Shown here in pieces: positions 1 to 9,163 of a stretch of DNA of 64,000 bases. The notes below the pieces were generated by a model. The model saw only the letters and a list, made by a program, of their open reading frames with translations. It searched no databases and was not told where the DNA came from. Origin of the DNA: Schleiferilactobacillus perolens DSM 12744 (GTDB lineage: Bacteria > Bacillota > Bacilli > Lactobacillales > Lactobacillaceae); the NCBI RefSeq assembly GCF_001435585.1, contig NZ_AZEC01000001.1, positions 372,001-436,000 of the forward strand, read 5' to 3'. The translations under genes and the position numbers were made by a program. Each line of letters starts with the position of its first letter. The stretch's first letter is position 1.

Positions 1-2
1 TC

Positions 3-3000
3 TATGGTCAGCTGCTGGATGGCGGGTATTATATGGGACTCATGCTGCCGGAAAAGCAGGGTGAAAAGACCAATGTCGGCCAAACCTATGTCCTGAATTT
101 AGGCGTGGGCGGCCAACATGCCGTGACACCCGGCGGGGCAGTGGGCAAGGCCAACCTGAATTTCGACAAGGCCGGCATGATGGCACCGGATCGATTAGGG
201 TATTCCCAAGTTGCCGTGTTACCCATTCAGTTTATCAAGACGCCCAAGTTGGCCGATGTGTTACCGGATGAAAAGTTCCGGACACAAATCGAGGAAGCCT
301 TGAAACAAGCCAAAGTCATCGGCGAAAATCAGTCGGTCAGTGTGGCTGATTTAAAGAAAATCCGCGTGATTACACTGGGCGGTAAAAAAGCGGTGGATAA
401 AGTGGGTCAAGTGCGCCAGGCTGATCCAGAGAAACAGATTATGGACTTGGCCGGTATTAGCACTTTGGCTAATTTGGAAGAATTGACGATTACTGACAAT
501 GGTTTCACCACGCTTCCGGAAGAATTGAGCCAGTTAAAGAAGCTGACCAATTTGAAGATTACCCGCAATCCCAACTTGACCGCATTACCGGATCTGACGG
601 GGTTAACCCAATTGACCCATCTAGAGATCACCAACAATCCGCAGCTGACCGAGTTGCCGGCTTCCATCAACACCCTAACTAACTTGACAGGTACACTGAA
701 CTTAGCGGGCAACAGCCTCACGACCTTGCCGGATATGAGTCAGTTGCAAAAACTGAGCGGGTTGAATTTAAACAACAATCGGCTCACGGATATTTCCCAG
801 GCACACTTGGGTCAACTGACCAGTTTACACGAATTAGGCCTGGGTTCAGTAGAAGAACAGCAGGAAATCAACGTGGCGGGGCAAGTGCGAAAAGACGAGG
901 ATGAGGGCATTTACGATTTGGTACCCTTGGCGGACAGCAACGTTCATTTAGACTACGATCCTGCCAATCATGCAGATCAAGCCACGTTGACTAATGCAGC
1001 CGGAGAAAAAGTGTATGCCCTGCCGGAAGTGTTCACCCAAGCGGACCGATCCCACTATAATCATTTAACGACTTTACCAGCTGAAATAGGTCAATTGACA
1101 CAACTGGAGACACTCAATCTGAAAGGTAACGATCTGATCGACTTGCCGGATCAGTTAGCTGACTTAACCAACTTGAAGAGCCTGAATTTGGGTAATAACC
1201 AGTTAACAACCGTACCCGTTGCGGTGGCCAAACTCTTGGCCAGCAACCCCAATGTCCACGTGGATTTCAGCAACTATTTGGTCAACTATCCCTCCTACGG
1301 CACTTACCGGAATCAAAATGGCATTCCCGAGACAGCCATCTGGAATAAAGAATCAAGCAGTTTTGTCCTACCCGGCTGGGATCTGACTAAGGATCGGGCG
1401 GTTAACCAAGTGGTGAACTTCCCCACTCAAGTCGTGGACTATGGTCAGTCGACTCGGACAATGAATGCGGATGGTGCAATTCAATTGACTGATGGCACGA
1501 TTGCCAATGACTCGCAGCTCATCCCCTACGATACGATTTACCAAGGCCCGGGACATTTCTCCGGCACAGTGGATGATGATAAAGTGTACAGTTATCACTA
1601 TTTGGTGCATAAGGGTGCCCCTAATGGTCGTGATCTGCTGGGGCAAGAAGCAGGAATCTATGGCGCCACCAACAATATTGTGCATTTCAAAGAGAATGTC
1701 CACACGCCTTATCCCAATCGCGATCCCTCCGGTACAGACCATGATGAAGGGTATGCGCCGCGAGAAGAATTGGTAGATGGACGGTCTGTTTTGACGGTGC
1801 TTTTACCGCAGCACCACGCCGCAGATGGGGATAATGTGGGCAAAACGTATGAAATGCGTTTGGACATCGGCGGTCGCTACCCCATCGTCGCTGGCCAGCC
1901 CTTGTATAACAATCCGCCGAGTATTGACGGCAAAAACGGGGCCATTAATCCCGATAAGGCCGGTTATTCCATGGTGGCCGTGGTGCCAGTGACATTTGTC
2001 AATACGCCACCGGTAGAGGATGTACCAGAAGCCACTGAGGCAGAAAGCACAGCGACACCAGTGGACGCCGATGAATCAGCGGGTACACCAGTCGTTGAGG
2101 AGGCAGCCACGGATCAGTCATCGGACAATGATGGCACACCAGAAGCTGTGACTCCGGCGGCGGCCAACGATGCAGAAGAAAGTATGCCGACGGTGGCGAC
2201 TGATACTGTATCCGAGGTGGCGGACTCGGAAATGCCAGCGGAAACAGAGGACCAGACAGTAACAGAACATGACGTGGATAGCAAATCACCTGCGTCAATA
2301 GTCGTCGATCCAAATGACTCAGCCGAAGATCAGGATAACCGCGAAGACAGTCCAAAGACTGAAGCCACTGCAGAAGATGTCGTCACGCCTGACCAATCTG
2401 AGGAAGAAATGGATCAAGCCAGCGGCCACGAATCAGAGGAACACCGCCATGATGGCAACACCTTCGCCGGCACGCTGGCAGATCAGGCATCACCAGCCAC
2501 CAGTACGACTGTGCCAGTTGAAAAGTCCCCAGAAAATCACGAAGTACCCGAGCAAATCTCGGAAGCAGCAAACGATGCCGATAAAACAGACCACGCCATC
2601 ACGTCATCAATTGAAGCTGCCAATAATAACGCGGCAGAAACAGTGGCGCCACCCGTTGATCAGGTACCCAGCAGCGCCACTTCAGAAGATGTTCCCCATG
2701 AAACAATTTCTGAAGTGCGCGATATCCTGGCACCTGGCCAAAGTGAAGACACAAAACCCGCAGAAACACCGGTACCGGTGGCTAATCCCACCCAAGATAG
2801 TCTCCAACCGGAAATGGCCGCGCATGTTCATAGTGAACAATCACTGGACCAGGCCCCGGCTGAAGACGAGGTACCAGTCAACGAATTAGCGTTAGCCAAC
2901 CCAGATGCGTCCCGCGACGCACCGCAACCATTACCGACGGCACCGGTCAAAGCAAGTCAAACCGCCGGAAAACTGCCCCAGACCGGCAACTTCCGCAGCC

Positions 3001-3086
3001 TGCGGACAGTCATCATCGGGTTGCTCCTGGTGGTCCTGTCACTAATGACCTGGCGCCGGAAGCACAACGATCAGGACGAAGATTAA
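3..3086 (+). CDS. Leucine-rich-repeat, LPXTG-anchored surface protein (5' end cut by window)
   Basis: The frame is open to the left edge of the window, so the N-terminus and signal peptide are missing; the first internal ATG is at 33. Counting from that ATG, residues 75-275 and about 345-405 hold leucine-rich repeats of the L..L.L..N.LT.LP type. These are separated and flanked by copies of a beta-rich domain ending in a ...DKAGYS-VAV-P-F-NTP motif (near residues 50-70 and 640-670), an internal repeat. Residues about 690-975 form a long acidic Glu/Asp/Thr/Ala/Pro linker with no fold visible. The C-terminus has a sortase signal LPQTG at about residue 980, a hydrophobic segment and a positive tail (WRRKHNDQDED). 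It is therefore covalently attached to peptidoglycan by sortase A. Such proteins usually act in adhesion; the ligand cannot be told. It is the only LPXTG protein in the window; the glycosidases further on use SLAP-like modules. A terminator follows at once. Confidence 0.9.
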   Translation, partial: YGQLLDGGYYMGLMLPEKQGEKTNVGQTYVLNLGVGGQHAVTPGGAVGKANLNFDKAGMMAPDRLGYSQVAVLPIQFIKTPKLADVLPDEKFRTQIEEALKQAKVIGENQSVSVADLKKIRVITLGGKKAVDKVGQVRQADPEKQIMDLAGISTLANLEELTITDNGFTTLPEELSQLKKLTNLKITRNPNLTALPDLTGLTQLTHLEITNNPQLTELPASINTLTNLTGTLNLAGNSLTTLPDMSQLQKLSGLNLNNNRLTDISQAHLGQLTSLHELGLGSVEEQQEINVAGQVRKDEDEGIYDLVPLADSNVHLDYDPANHADQATLTNAAGEKVYALPEVFTQADRSHYNHLTTLPAEIGQLTQLETLNLKGNDLIDLPDQLADLTNLKSLNLGNNQLTTVPVAVAKLLASNPNVHVDFSNYLVNYPSYGTYRNQNGIPETAIWNKESSSFVLPGWDLTKDRAVNQVVNFPTQVVDYGQSTRTMNADGAIQLTDGTIANDSQLIPYDTIYQGPGHFSGTVDDDKVYSYHYLVHKGAPNGRDLLGQEAGIYGATNNIVHFKENVHTPYPNRDPSGTDHDEGYAPREELVDGRSVLTVLLPQHHAADGDNVGKTYEMRLDIGGRYPIVAGQPLYNNPPSIDGKNGAINPDKAGYSMVAVVPVTFVNTPPVEDVPEATEAESTATPVDADESAGTPVVEEAATDQSSDNDGTPEAVTPAAANDAEESMPTVATDTVSEVADSEMPAETEDQTVTEHDVDSKSPASIVVDPNDSAEDQDNREDSPKTEATAEDVVTPDQSEEEMDQASGHESEEHRHDGNTFAGTLADQASPATSTTVPVEKSPENHEVPEQISEAANDADKTDHAITSSIEAANNNAAETVAPPVDQVPSSATSEDVPHETISEVRDILAPGQSEDTKPAETPVPVANPTQDSLQPEMAAHVHSEQSLDQAPAEDEVPVNELALANPDASRDAPQPLPTAPVKASQTAGKLPQTGNFRSLRTVIIGLLLVVLSLMTWRRKHNDQDED

Positions 3087-3135
3087 CCGCAATACAGCCC
3101 TCCCAATTTAGCGTTTCACAGGCACCAGCGACATC

Positions 3136-3172
3136 GACGTCCAGCGCACAAACCGCGTGCTGGACGTCTTTT
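3136..3172 (+). terminator. Rho-independent terminator of the LRR protein
   Basis: GACGTCCAGC at 3136-3145 pairs with GCTGGACGTC at 3159-3168 and is followed by TTTT. The rest of the 3087-3555 gap (469 bases) holds no convincing gene. A 69-codon frame at 3239-3448 has no recognisable family and no clear ribosome binding site. Confidence 0.85.
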
Positions 3173-3555
3173 AATTGGTCTGGTTATCGGCACTAGCGAC
3201 ATTGTGAAATTAAGCACCGATTCCGCGGTACTTTTCACATGTGGAACTGTGGGAATATCGAAATTGGTCAAGGCTATCATTTCACAATAGGTGATGAAAA
3301 AGAGTGGGCTGTAAGCACGCTTATCAATGCTTTTGACAATTTCTTTCCAAATTGTGAATCACCCAGCGAAAAATGTGGGAAGAATTGTTGTGGGACTTAC
3401 CCGGGTGTGTCCTCATTGAAAAACCGCTGTAACAAACTACTTCACTAATGAATATCTTTTTGAAACGCACAAATTGGTCCAGAAAAACGATATGTTGACG
3501 GTTTTCATCCCCTCATCCCCCGCATACTGAAGATGTCCAAAAAGGGGCGAGCAAC

Positions 3556-4461
3556 ATGAAAAAGCATATTGTGCGATTAATGATATCAATCGCGAGTCTT
3601 TTCGGTTTATTGGTTGGGGTGTTAGCCATTTCGGCACCACCGGCTTCTCCCCAAAGCGATGTTGTCGCAGCGACCAACGCGGTTTACAAACCAAATGTCA
3701 CTGCGGTACAGAATATGATGCTTCTCGAAATTAATCGGTTGCGGGCCCAGAACCACTTGGGCGCGTTGCGATTGGATAACGGTATTACGAATGCTTGGTC
3801 CAACCAGATCGTGCAACGTAATGCCCAACTGCCTTCCCTCCAGCATGATCCGAATCAGCCGAATGTTTTGAACCGGTTGGGATTTTTACTCACCGGGGAA
3901 AACTTAGCATCCACACCGGTGGGTGTACCGCGGTTGTTTGGCAGCCTGCGCAAGCCCGCGATCACGGACGACGCGACCTTAGCCGTTCAGATCGTTGAAC
4001 AGTACTACGACGATTATGGTGTGGCTGATTACGGACACCGCAAGAACTTGTTGAATCCTTACTTCACGAACGTGGGCATTGCCTTTGCGCTGAAGAAGGA
4101 CACAGACGGTAATTACATCGTCTACAATGCATTGGACTTTGGCGGGAATACGCCGAGCTGGCAATACAGTGTCGTCCGGGCGTATTTCAACTATTCTCAA
4201 CAAAACGGGTTGAGCGGGTATTATCCGACCCGGTACACACCATCTAATCCGGCGTCTTTGCGGATTGCAACAGTCACCGGTAAGTGGGGTGTGCAACTGA
4301 ATATTGGCTATGGCCCAAGTGCCCGTTATACCGGGCGCACATTGCCGAAGGGTTCTCAGTGGCAAGTGAGCAATATCGCTCGCGATACGCAAGGTAAGAC
4401 TTGGTATTTAGTAGGAGGTAATCAATGGATCGACGCGGCTTATACCAGTGTCAACTTCTAG
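3556..4461 (+). CDS. Secreted CAP-domain (SCP/PR1-like) protein with C-terminal SLAP-like domain
   Basis: This is a 301-residue secreted protein. Residues 1-38 are a signal peptide (MKKHIVRL followed by a hydrophobic stretch). Residues about 50-200 are a CAP domain: the start N-R-R-A-N-HLGAL-D, GENLA near residue 115, and the YGHRKNLLNPYFTNVGIAF block near residue 160 with the conserved His. Residues about 230-301 form one small beta domain (ATVTGKWGVQL...GRTLPKGSQWQV...QWIDA), which resembles the SLAP wall-binding repeats at the C-termini of the glycosidases at 30-55 kb. The start has an AAAGGGG ribosome binding site 8 bases upstream. Bacterial CAP proteins are extracellular and mostly of unknown activity. 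The next gene begins about 100 bases downstream without an obvious terminator, so co-transcription is possible. Confidence 0.85.
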   Translation: MKKHIVRLMISIASLFGLLVGVLAISAPPASPQSDVVAATNAVYKPNVTAVQNMMLLEINRLRAQNHLGALRLDNGITNAWSNQIVQRNAQLPSLQHDPNQPNVLNRLGFLLTGENLASTPVGVPRLFGSLRKPAITDDATLAVQIVEQYYDDYGVADYGHRKNLLNPYFTNVGIAFALKKDTDGNYIVYNALDFGGNTPSWQYSVVRAYFNYSQQNGLSGYYPTRYTPSNPASLRIATVTGKWGVQLNIGYGPSARYTGRTLPKGSQWQVSNIARDTQGKTWYLVGGNQWIDAAYTSVNF

Positions 4462-4558
4462 TTTTGGAGCAACGAAACAAGCACTCTGCTCTGGCAAATT
4501 AAGGGCAGGGTGCTTGTGTGGTTTTGGGATAAAAATACATGACAAAGAAGGAGTTTTT

Positions 4559-5983
4559 ATGTTTCATCGTTTCTCCCGACTGGACTGGGGCGCACTCAGC
4601 GTGTTCCTGTTACTGGTTGGCGGCGGGACCATTCTGATCCTCGCCAGTGTTTCGTATTCCTTTCGGCCATTCATTGCGCATTTTGGCTGGCCGTTATTTA
4701 TCATCGTGATCGCGATCAGTACCTGGGTGCTGATGCTCACGATGTACTACATTTTCTTAATGCTCTTTGGCTTCGGCAAGGCCAAACGCGATTATCCCAT
4801 GATGGCGCCGCGCAGCCGGTTCATTATTCTGATTCCTGCGCATAATGAAGAAGCTGTGATTGGTGCGACACTGGCACACTTGGCTAAAGTCGACTATCCC
4901 CGGCAGCTGTATCGCGTGGTGGTTGTCAGCGATCAATCCACCGATCGCACGGCGGCCATTGCCCGGGATTACGGCGCCCAAGTGGTGGATACTGCCCAGC
5001 ATAAATTCCGCCGGATCGGCGTGGGTAAGCCGGCAGGGTTGCAATACGCAGTGAATGAGTTGACCAAGCGGGACGAATTGAAGTGGGCGGATCTGGTCAT
5101 GGTGCTCGATGCTGATAATTTCACCGACATCAATATCCTGCGCGAATTGGACAGTCAGTATCAGGCCAAACATTTCACCGCCATCCAAGCTTATTTGGAT
5201 AGTAAGAATGACGAAAGCCTGTTAACGCTAGGCTATGCCATGTCGTATTGGACGATGAACCGGTTCTTCCAGCTGAGTAAATATCGCTTGGGCCTGGACA
5301 ACAGTATTGGCGGCACCGGTTTCGTGGTCCAGACCGCCTGGCTAATGGCCCACGGCGGTTTTCGCTCCCGTAGTCTGACAGAAGATTTAGAAATGGAGAT
5401 CCGCATCGTCGAAAGCGGCGGGACGGTGGGATGGAATCATTTCACCCGAATCTATGACGAAAAGCCAGAGCGGCTCCGGGCCAGCATGATTCAACGCTAC
5501 CGCTGGAGTCGTGGTCACTGGTACACAGCGTTCCACAACCTCGGCCCACTGCTCAAGCATTTCTTCAAAACCGGTGATCTACGGGACCTGGATCAAATCA
5601 ATTACCTGTTCTCCATGCGCCAGAATCTTCAATATCTGCTGGCCGTGATCTTCGCTTTGAGCCTTGGCGTGAGCGTTCTCGTCCCTCAACATGGTGCATA
5701 CCCCGGCTGGTTTATTGATGTGGAGCGCAGCTATTTCGTTCCCCTCACCGTGCTTAATTGGGCGATTCTGCTGGAAGGTTTCTTACCCATGGTGGCAGGC
5801 TACTTCTATGATGCCCGGGGCTTTAATAAGCGGCGCTGGTACATGGCATTGAAGGCGCTAGTGGCCTTCTATTACTTTTCACTGACGTATCTGCTGGTGC
5901 AGATTGCCGGGCTGGTGACGTTCCCGAACCAGCGGGCGTGGTCGCATACGGCGCACGGGTTGACGGAGTTGAAGCGGGTGTAA
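4559..5983 (+). CDS. Membrane glycosyltransferase family 2 (cellulose/hyaluronan synthase-like)
   Basis: I place the start at the ATG at 4559, directly after AAGAAGGAG; the reading frame extends upstream to 4448 but overlaps the previous gene there. The 474-residue protein has two N-terminal membrane segments (about 13-33 and 45-72), a GT2 catalytic domain (90-320) and at least three C-terminal membrane segments (about 365-460). Catalytic signatures are visible: PAHNEE near 93, DAD at 184-186, TED at 274-276 and QRYRW at 312-316, the last being the acceptor/processivity motif of synthase-type GT2 enzymes. It should add sugars from a UDP-sugar at the cytoplasmic face, perhaps extruding a polysaccharide. 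No partner genes are adjacent, so the product is unknown. A strong hairpin terminator follows. Confidence 0.88.
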   Translation: MFHRFSRLDWGALSVFLLLVGGGTILILASVSYSFRPFIAHFGWPLFIIVIAISTWVLMLTMYYIFLMLFGFGKAKRDYPMMAPRSRFIILIPAHNEEAVIGATLAHLAKVDYPRQLYRVVVVSDQSTDRTAAIARDYGAQVVDTAQHKFRRIGVGKPAGLQYAVNELTKRDELKWADLVMVLDADNFTDINILRELDSQYQAKHFTAIQAYLDSKNDESLLTLGYAMSYWTMNRFFQLSKYRLGLDNSIGGTGFVVQTAWLMAHGGFRSRSLTEDLEMEIRIVESGGTVGWNHFTRIYDEKPERLRASMIQRYRWSRGHWYTAFHNLGPLLKHFFKTGDLRDLDQINYLFSMRQNLQYLLAVIFALSLGVSVLVPQHGAYPGWFIDVERSYFVPLTVLNWAILLEGFLPMVAGYFYDARGFNKRRWYMALKALVAFYYFSLTYLLVQIAGLVTFPNQRAWSHTAHGLTELKRV

Positions 5984-5992
5984 TAAACAAAT

Positions 5993-6040
5993 AGCCCATC
6001 GAGAATTGCATGTGACACAATTCTTGATGGGCTGTTTGTT
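5993..6040 (+). terminator. Rho-independent terminator of the GT2 gene
   Basis: AGCCCATCgAGAATTG (5993-6008) pairs with CAATTCTtGATGGGCT (6018-6033), followed by the T-rich run GTTTGTTT. The A-rich run on the other side could let it also work on the minus strand. Confidence 0.85.
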
Positions 6041-6077
6041 TGGGTTACTATAACGTAAAGCCTGGTGTGATGCCTTG

Positions 6078-6113
6078 ATAAATAGGATGTGCTTGTGGCC
6101 ACATCCTATTTAT
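6078..6113 (-). terminator. Hairpin terminator of the leftward ABC transporter operon
   Basis: ATAAATAGGATGTG (6078-6091) pairs with CACATCCTATTTAT (6100-6113), just downstream of the last gene of the minus-strand operon. The U tract on the minus strand is weak, so it may work together with the hairpin at 5993-6033. Confidence 0.6.
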
Positions 6114-6124
6114 ATTGAATCAAG

Positions 6125-6997
6125 TTACTTGACAGCCCCGCTGGTGACACCCGCGATAATGTACCGCTGGAAGAAAATGTACATCAGTAAAACAGGCGCT
6201 AAGACCAACATGTAGGAGGCAAAGGCAAGATTATAGTTGGTCGAGAACTGACCTTGGAAAACGTATTGGGCGAGTTGCAGAGTTTGTTGTTTTGGATTGC
6301 TCAATAGTACCAAGGGCATTAAGAAGTCGTTCCACGTCCACATGAAGGATAAGATTGCGACAGTGGCATGCATCGGTTTCATAATTGGGAAGACAACCTT
6401 AAAGAATACTTGGAGCGGAGTTGCGCCATCCATGATGGCGGCTTCTTCTAGTGCAATTGGGATTTGTTTGACAAATCCGGCATACAGGAAGGTATTCATG
6501 GGCAACCCAAAGATAATGTAGAGAATGGTAATGCCAAAGACATTATCCATATGGAACATGCTAACCTGCTTCACCAATGGCAGCATGATAACGTTGAAGG
6601 GGATGAACATCGCTGATACCAAGTAATAGTATAATCCATTGAAAAGTTTGCTATGGCTACGGTAGCGGGTAATGGCATACGCGACAAAGGAGTTCGTGAT
6701 AATCGTAAAGACGATATTGACCACAGTGATGAAAAGTGTGTTCAAGAACTTGGTTGGGAAATCAGTCATTTCCCAAGCATCTTTGAAGTTTGACCAATTG
6801 ATTTTTGATGGCCAAGCTAAGACGTTGTTCATTTGGCTAGGATCCTTCAGCGCAATAACCACAGTTAAATACAACGGACCGAGAATTGCGAAGATGGCAA
6901 GCACCGCTAGAATTGCAGTGGCCGTATAGTTTGTATGGTTCGGCCTTTCGCGCTTAAGCTTTTTAGGCTTTACAGAAGTTGTTTCTGTTGCTTGCAT
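6125..6997 (-). CDS. Sugar ABC transporter permease, MalG-type (CUT1)
   Basis: This 290-residue membrane protein has six predicted membrane segments and the inner-loop EAA motif EEAAIMDGATPLQVFFKVVFP (ATPase docking) at about residues 190-210, with the ...PLVKQ...FGLPMNTFLYAGF context of MalG-class permeases. It forms the channel of an importer with the MalF-type permease encoded upstream. Its start ATG overlaps that gene's stop codon by one base (TAATG), which indicates translational coupling. No ATPase gene is in the operon. CUT1 importers of Firmicutes often share a common MsmK/MalK-type ATPase encoded elsewhere. Substrate is inferred from the neighbouring GH65 phosphorylase as an alpha-glucoside, but this is not proven by the sequence. 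Confidence 0.92.
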   Translation of the reverse strand: MQATETTSVKPKKLKRERPNHTNYTATAILAVLAIFAILGPLYLTVVIALKDPSQMNNVLAWPSKINWSNFKDAWEMTDFPTKFLNTLFITVVNIVFTIITNSFVAYAITRYRSHSKLFNGLYYYLVSAMFIPFNVIMLPLVKQVSMFHMDNVFGITILYIIFGLPMNTFLYAGFVKQIPIALEEAAIMDGATPLQVFFKVVFPIMKPMHATVAILSFMWTWNDFLMPLVLLSNPKQQTLQLAQYVFQGQFSTNYNLAFASYMLVLAPVLLMYIFFQRYIIAGVTSGAVK

Positions 6998-7884
6998 TAT
7001 TGTAATCGCTCCTCTCGCTTATTCAAGATCCGTAATTGGAATAGTGAAATCGCTGCAACGACGATGAAGAGAACAACGGCGTTGGCTGATTGAATTGCAA
7101 ATTGCGATCCTTGGAATCCTTGGGTGTAGATCAATACGGAAATTGAAGTGGTACTATTCCCCGGGCCACCACTAGTCATGGCCATGATCTGATCAAATAC
7201 CATTAGGTAACCTTTGACAGAAAGCACTAAATTGATGGTAAAAAATGGTGCAATCAATGGAAATGTAATGCGCCAAAATTTTTGCCATGGGGTTGTGCCG
7301 TCGAGTTCAGCAGCTTCGTAAATTTCAGTGCTAATTGATTGCAAACCGGATAAGTAAATCAAGGTATTGAACGCCAGACCTTGCCAAATCGTAACAATCA
7401 ATATACCGATCCACGCATGATCTGTGCCCAAAATGTTGGAAGACAGCCAACCAATATTTAAGGCTTGGCCAAATTGAGGAATCAGCGTGCCGAATATGAA
7501 GTTGAAGATGAACCCAACAATTAAGGTTCCCAACATATACGGCAGAAAATAGAGAGCCTTCATCGTATTTTGAAACTTGATCCGTGAGTTCAATCCAACG
7601 GCAAGCGCCAGAGAGATTAAATTGACAAGGATTGTCGCTACAAGGGCAAACTTAAAGGTAAACCAGTAAGCATCGCCAATCTGACTGTTGGAAAACATAT
7701 AGAGATAATTACGCAATCCAACAAAATGCCATGCGCCATAACCGGGCCAATCAGTAAAACTGTAAAACACGCCGCGGAGGAAGGGGATCGTATGAAAAAC
7801 GAAAAACAGAATGATCATTGGTGCGACGGCGATGTACAGCGTTGGGCTAATTTTACTTTTTGTTCGTTTCCGCAACGTGTCCAC
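6997..7884 (-). CDS. Sugar ABC transporter permease, MalF-type (CUT1)
   Basis: This 295-residue permease has six membrane segments. It carries the EAA loop EAAELDGTTPWQKFWRITFPLIAP at about residues 205-228 and the MTSGGPGNSTT block that is typical of MalF-class CUT1 permeases. It lies between the binding-protein gene (8-base gap) and the MalG-type permease (1-base overlap). Together they make the membrane heterodimer of one importer. The short hydrophilic N-terminus (KRTKSKISPTLYIAVAPMI) precedes the first segment, and no extra periplasmic-type domain is present. Confidence 0.92.
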   Translation of the reverse strand: MDTLRKRTKSKISPTLYIAVAPMIILFFVFHTIPFLRGVFYSFTDWPGYGAWHFVGLRNYLYMFSNSQIGDAYWFTFKFALVATILVNLISLALAVGLNSRIKFQNTMKALYFLPYMLGTLIVGFIFNFIFGTLIPQFGQALNIGWLSSNILGTDHAWIGILIVTIWQGLAFNTLIYLSGLQSISTEIYEAAELDGTTPWQKFWRITFPLIAPFFTINLVLSVKGYLMVFDQIMAMTSGGPGNSTTSISVLIYTQGFQGSQFAIQSANAVVLFIVVAAISLFQLRILNKREERLQ

Positions 7885-7892
7885 ACACCTTT

Positions 7893-9161
7893 CTACTTAT
7901 TCTTCACATTAGCGGTATTGAATGTGTTGTCGATGTTTTGCAATGTCTGTTTCACGTTCTGGCTGGCAGACATTCCCTTGGACGCATTCAATGCGGATTG
8001 AGTCAATGGCTTAGACATGTCAAATGCGGAAGGATAGTAGTGATCTGGATAGTTTTTGACATTGACCTTTTCAATTTCTGGGGAAATGCCAGCAACCAAC
8101 TTGCTGGTTTGTTTAACGCCGTCAATGGCTGAGAAGGAGAATTGTTCTTGCGTGTATTTCTCAGCAGAACTCTTCTGCATTAGGAATGCCACTAACTTGT
8201 TGGCAGCGGAAGATACCTTTGTCTTGTTGTAGATACCGAATGCAACGTCAATTCCAGATACAACATGGTTGTCGCTGGCACTATTAGTAACAGGGAACAT
8301 GAACATATCGGCATCAATATCTTTATTCAGTTTGGTGATTTCAGGAATTTCATAATTCCCGTTGATGATCATAGCTACCTTGCCATTTGCAAAGTCACGG
8401 TTGATATCGTTGTAGGAAGTGCCCATGTAATCTTTCTGCGCATACTTCAAAGGTTCAAGCCATTGGTTTAAGGCTGCTTTGTGAGTAGCAGCAAAAGTGC
8501 TCTTATTGTTCAAACGGGTCTTAATCCAAGAATCTGGGATGACATTACCGACAATTTGGTTCCAGGGTGACAATGTTGTCCAGGAATCTTTAAATGCTAC
8601 TCCAAATGGAGTAATGCCTTTGCTCTTAAGCGTTTTGGCGTCGGCCATTAATTCATCCCAAGTCGTGGGGATTTTCGTGATACCGGCTTTCTTGAAAAGT
8701 GATTTGTTATAAATAATGCCAGAAGCATTAGTGGCATAGGGCACTGCATACAAGCCCTTTCCGCTATACAGACTAGTGATCATCTTCTGATATGTGGGAT
8801 CAACAGTTTTGACGTAGGATTCCTTGCTTAGATCTTTAAACACCTTGGCATCTTGCATTGCTACGAAGGTCGCATCGCCACCAATACCAACAACATCTGG
8901 AAATGTTCCCTTGGTCAAATCAGTTTTCAATAGCGTTGCTGCATTCGTGGGGGATGAAAACTCCACATCAATCTTTGGATTCTTCTTTTCAAACTCTTTG
9001 ATGAGCTCTTTGTAGGTCGATGCATTTTCCGTTTTGGTACTTAAAAACTGAACTGTTGTTTTACCGTTACCACTAGAAGAACTTGAACTGCCGCACCCGG
9101 CTAATGCTAACGTAAGGGCCGTTGCTCCTGCAACGCTCAATAATAATTTCGTGAACTTCAT
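7893..9161 (-). CDS. Sugar-binding lipoprotein of the ABC importer
   Basis: This is a 422-residue family 1 extracellular solute-binding protein. The N-terminus is a lipoprotein signal peptide with lipobox LAGC, Cys at 23, followed by a Ser-rich tether. The mature part shows the usual pattern of this class (TVQFLSTKTENASTYKELIKEF near 35-56; GLYAVPYATNASGIIYNKSLF near 130-150). The start ATG lies two bases after the stop of the LacI gene and has a GAGGAG site inside the end of that gene. The protein is displayed on the outer face of the membrane and delivers the sugar to the two permeases encoded downstream. Confidence 0.92.
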   Translation of the reverse strand: MKFTKLLLSVAGATALTLALAGCGSSSSSSGNGKTTVQFLSTKTENASTYKELIKEFEKKNPKIDVEFSSPTNAATLLKTDLTKGTFPDVVGIGGDATFVAMQDAKVFKDLSKESYVKTVDPTYQKMITSLYSGKGLYAVPYATNASGIIYNKSLFKKAGITKIPTTWDELMADAKTLKSKGITPFGVAFKDSWTTLSPWNQIVGNVIPDSWIKTRLNNKSTFAATHKAALNQWLEPLKYAQKDYMGTSYNDINRDFANGKVAMIINGNYEIPEITKLNKDIDADMFMFPVTNSASDNHVVSGIDVAFGIYNKTKVSSAANKLVAFLMQKSSAEKYTQEQFSFSAIDGVKQTSKLVAGISPEIEKVNVKNYPDHYYPSAFDMSKPLTQSALNASKGMSASQNVKQTLQNIDNTFNTANVKNK

Positions 9162-9163
9162 TG

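Noticed and set aside
2314-2889. 191-codon + strand frame inside the LRR protein
   Set aside because: Shifted frame of the acidic linker; composition (Lys, Gln, Pro rich) reflects codon bias of the real frame.
3239-3448. 69-codon open frame in the gap before the CAP gene
   Set aside because: No ribosome binding site of note, no recognisable domain, Cys-rich random-looking composition, and it lies in an intergenic region between a terminator and the next gene.
3460-3528. Promoter for the CAP gene (TTGAAA at 3460, TTGACG at 3494, CATACT at 3523)
   Set aside because: No combination gives an acceptable -35 to -10 spacing, so no promoter is claimed.
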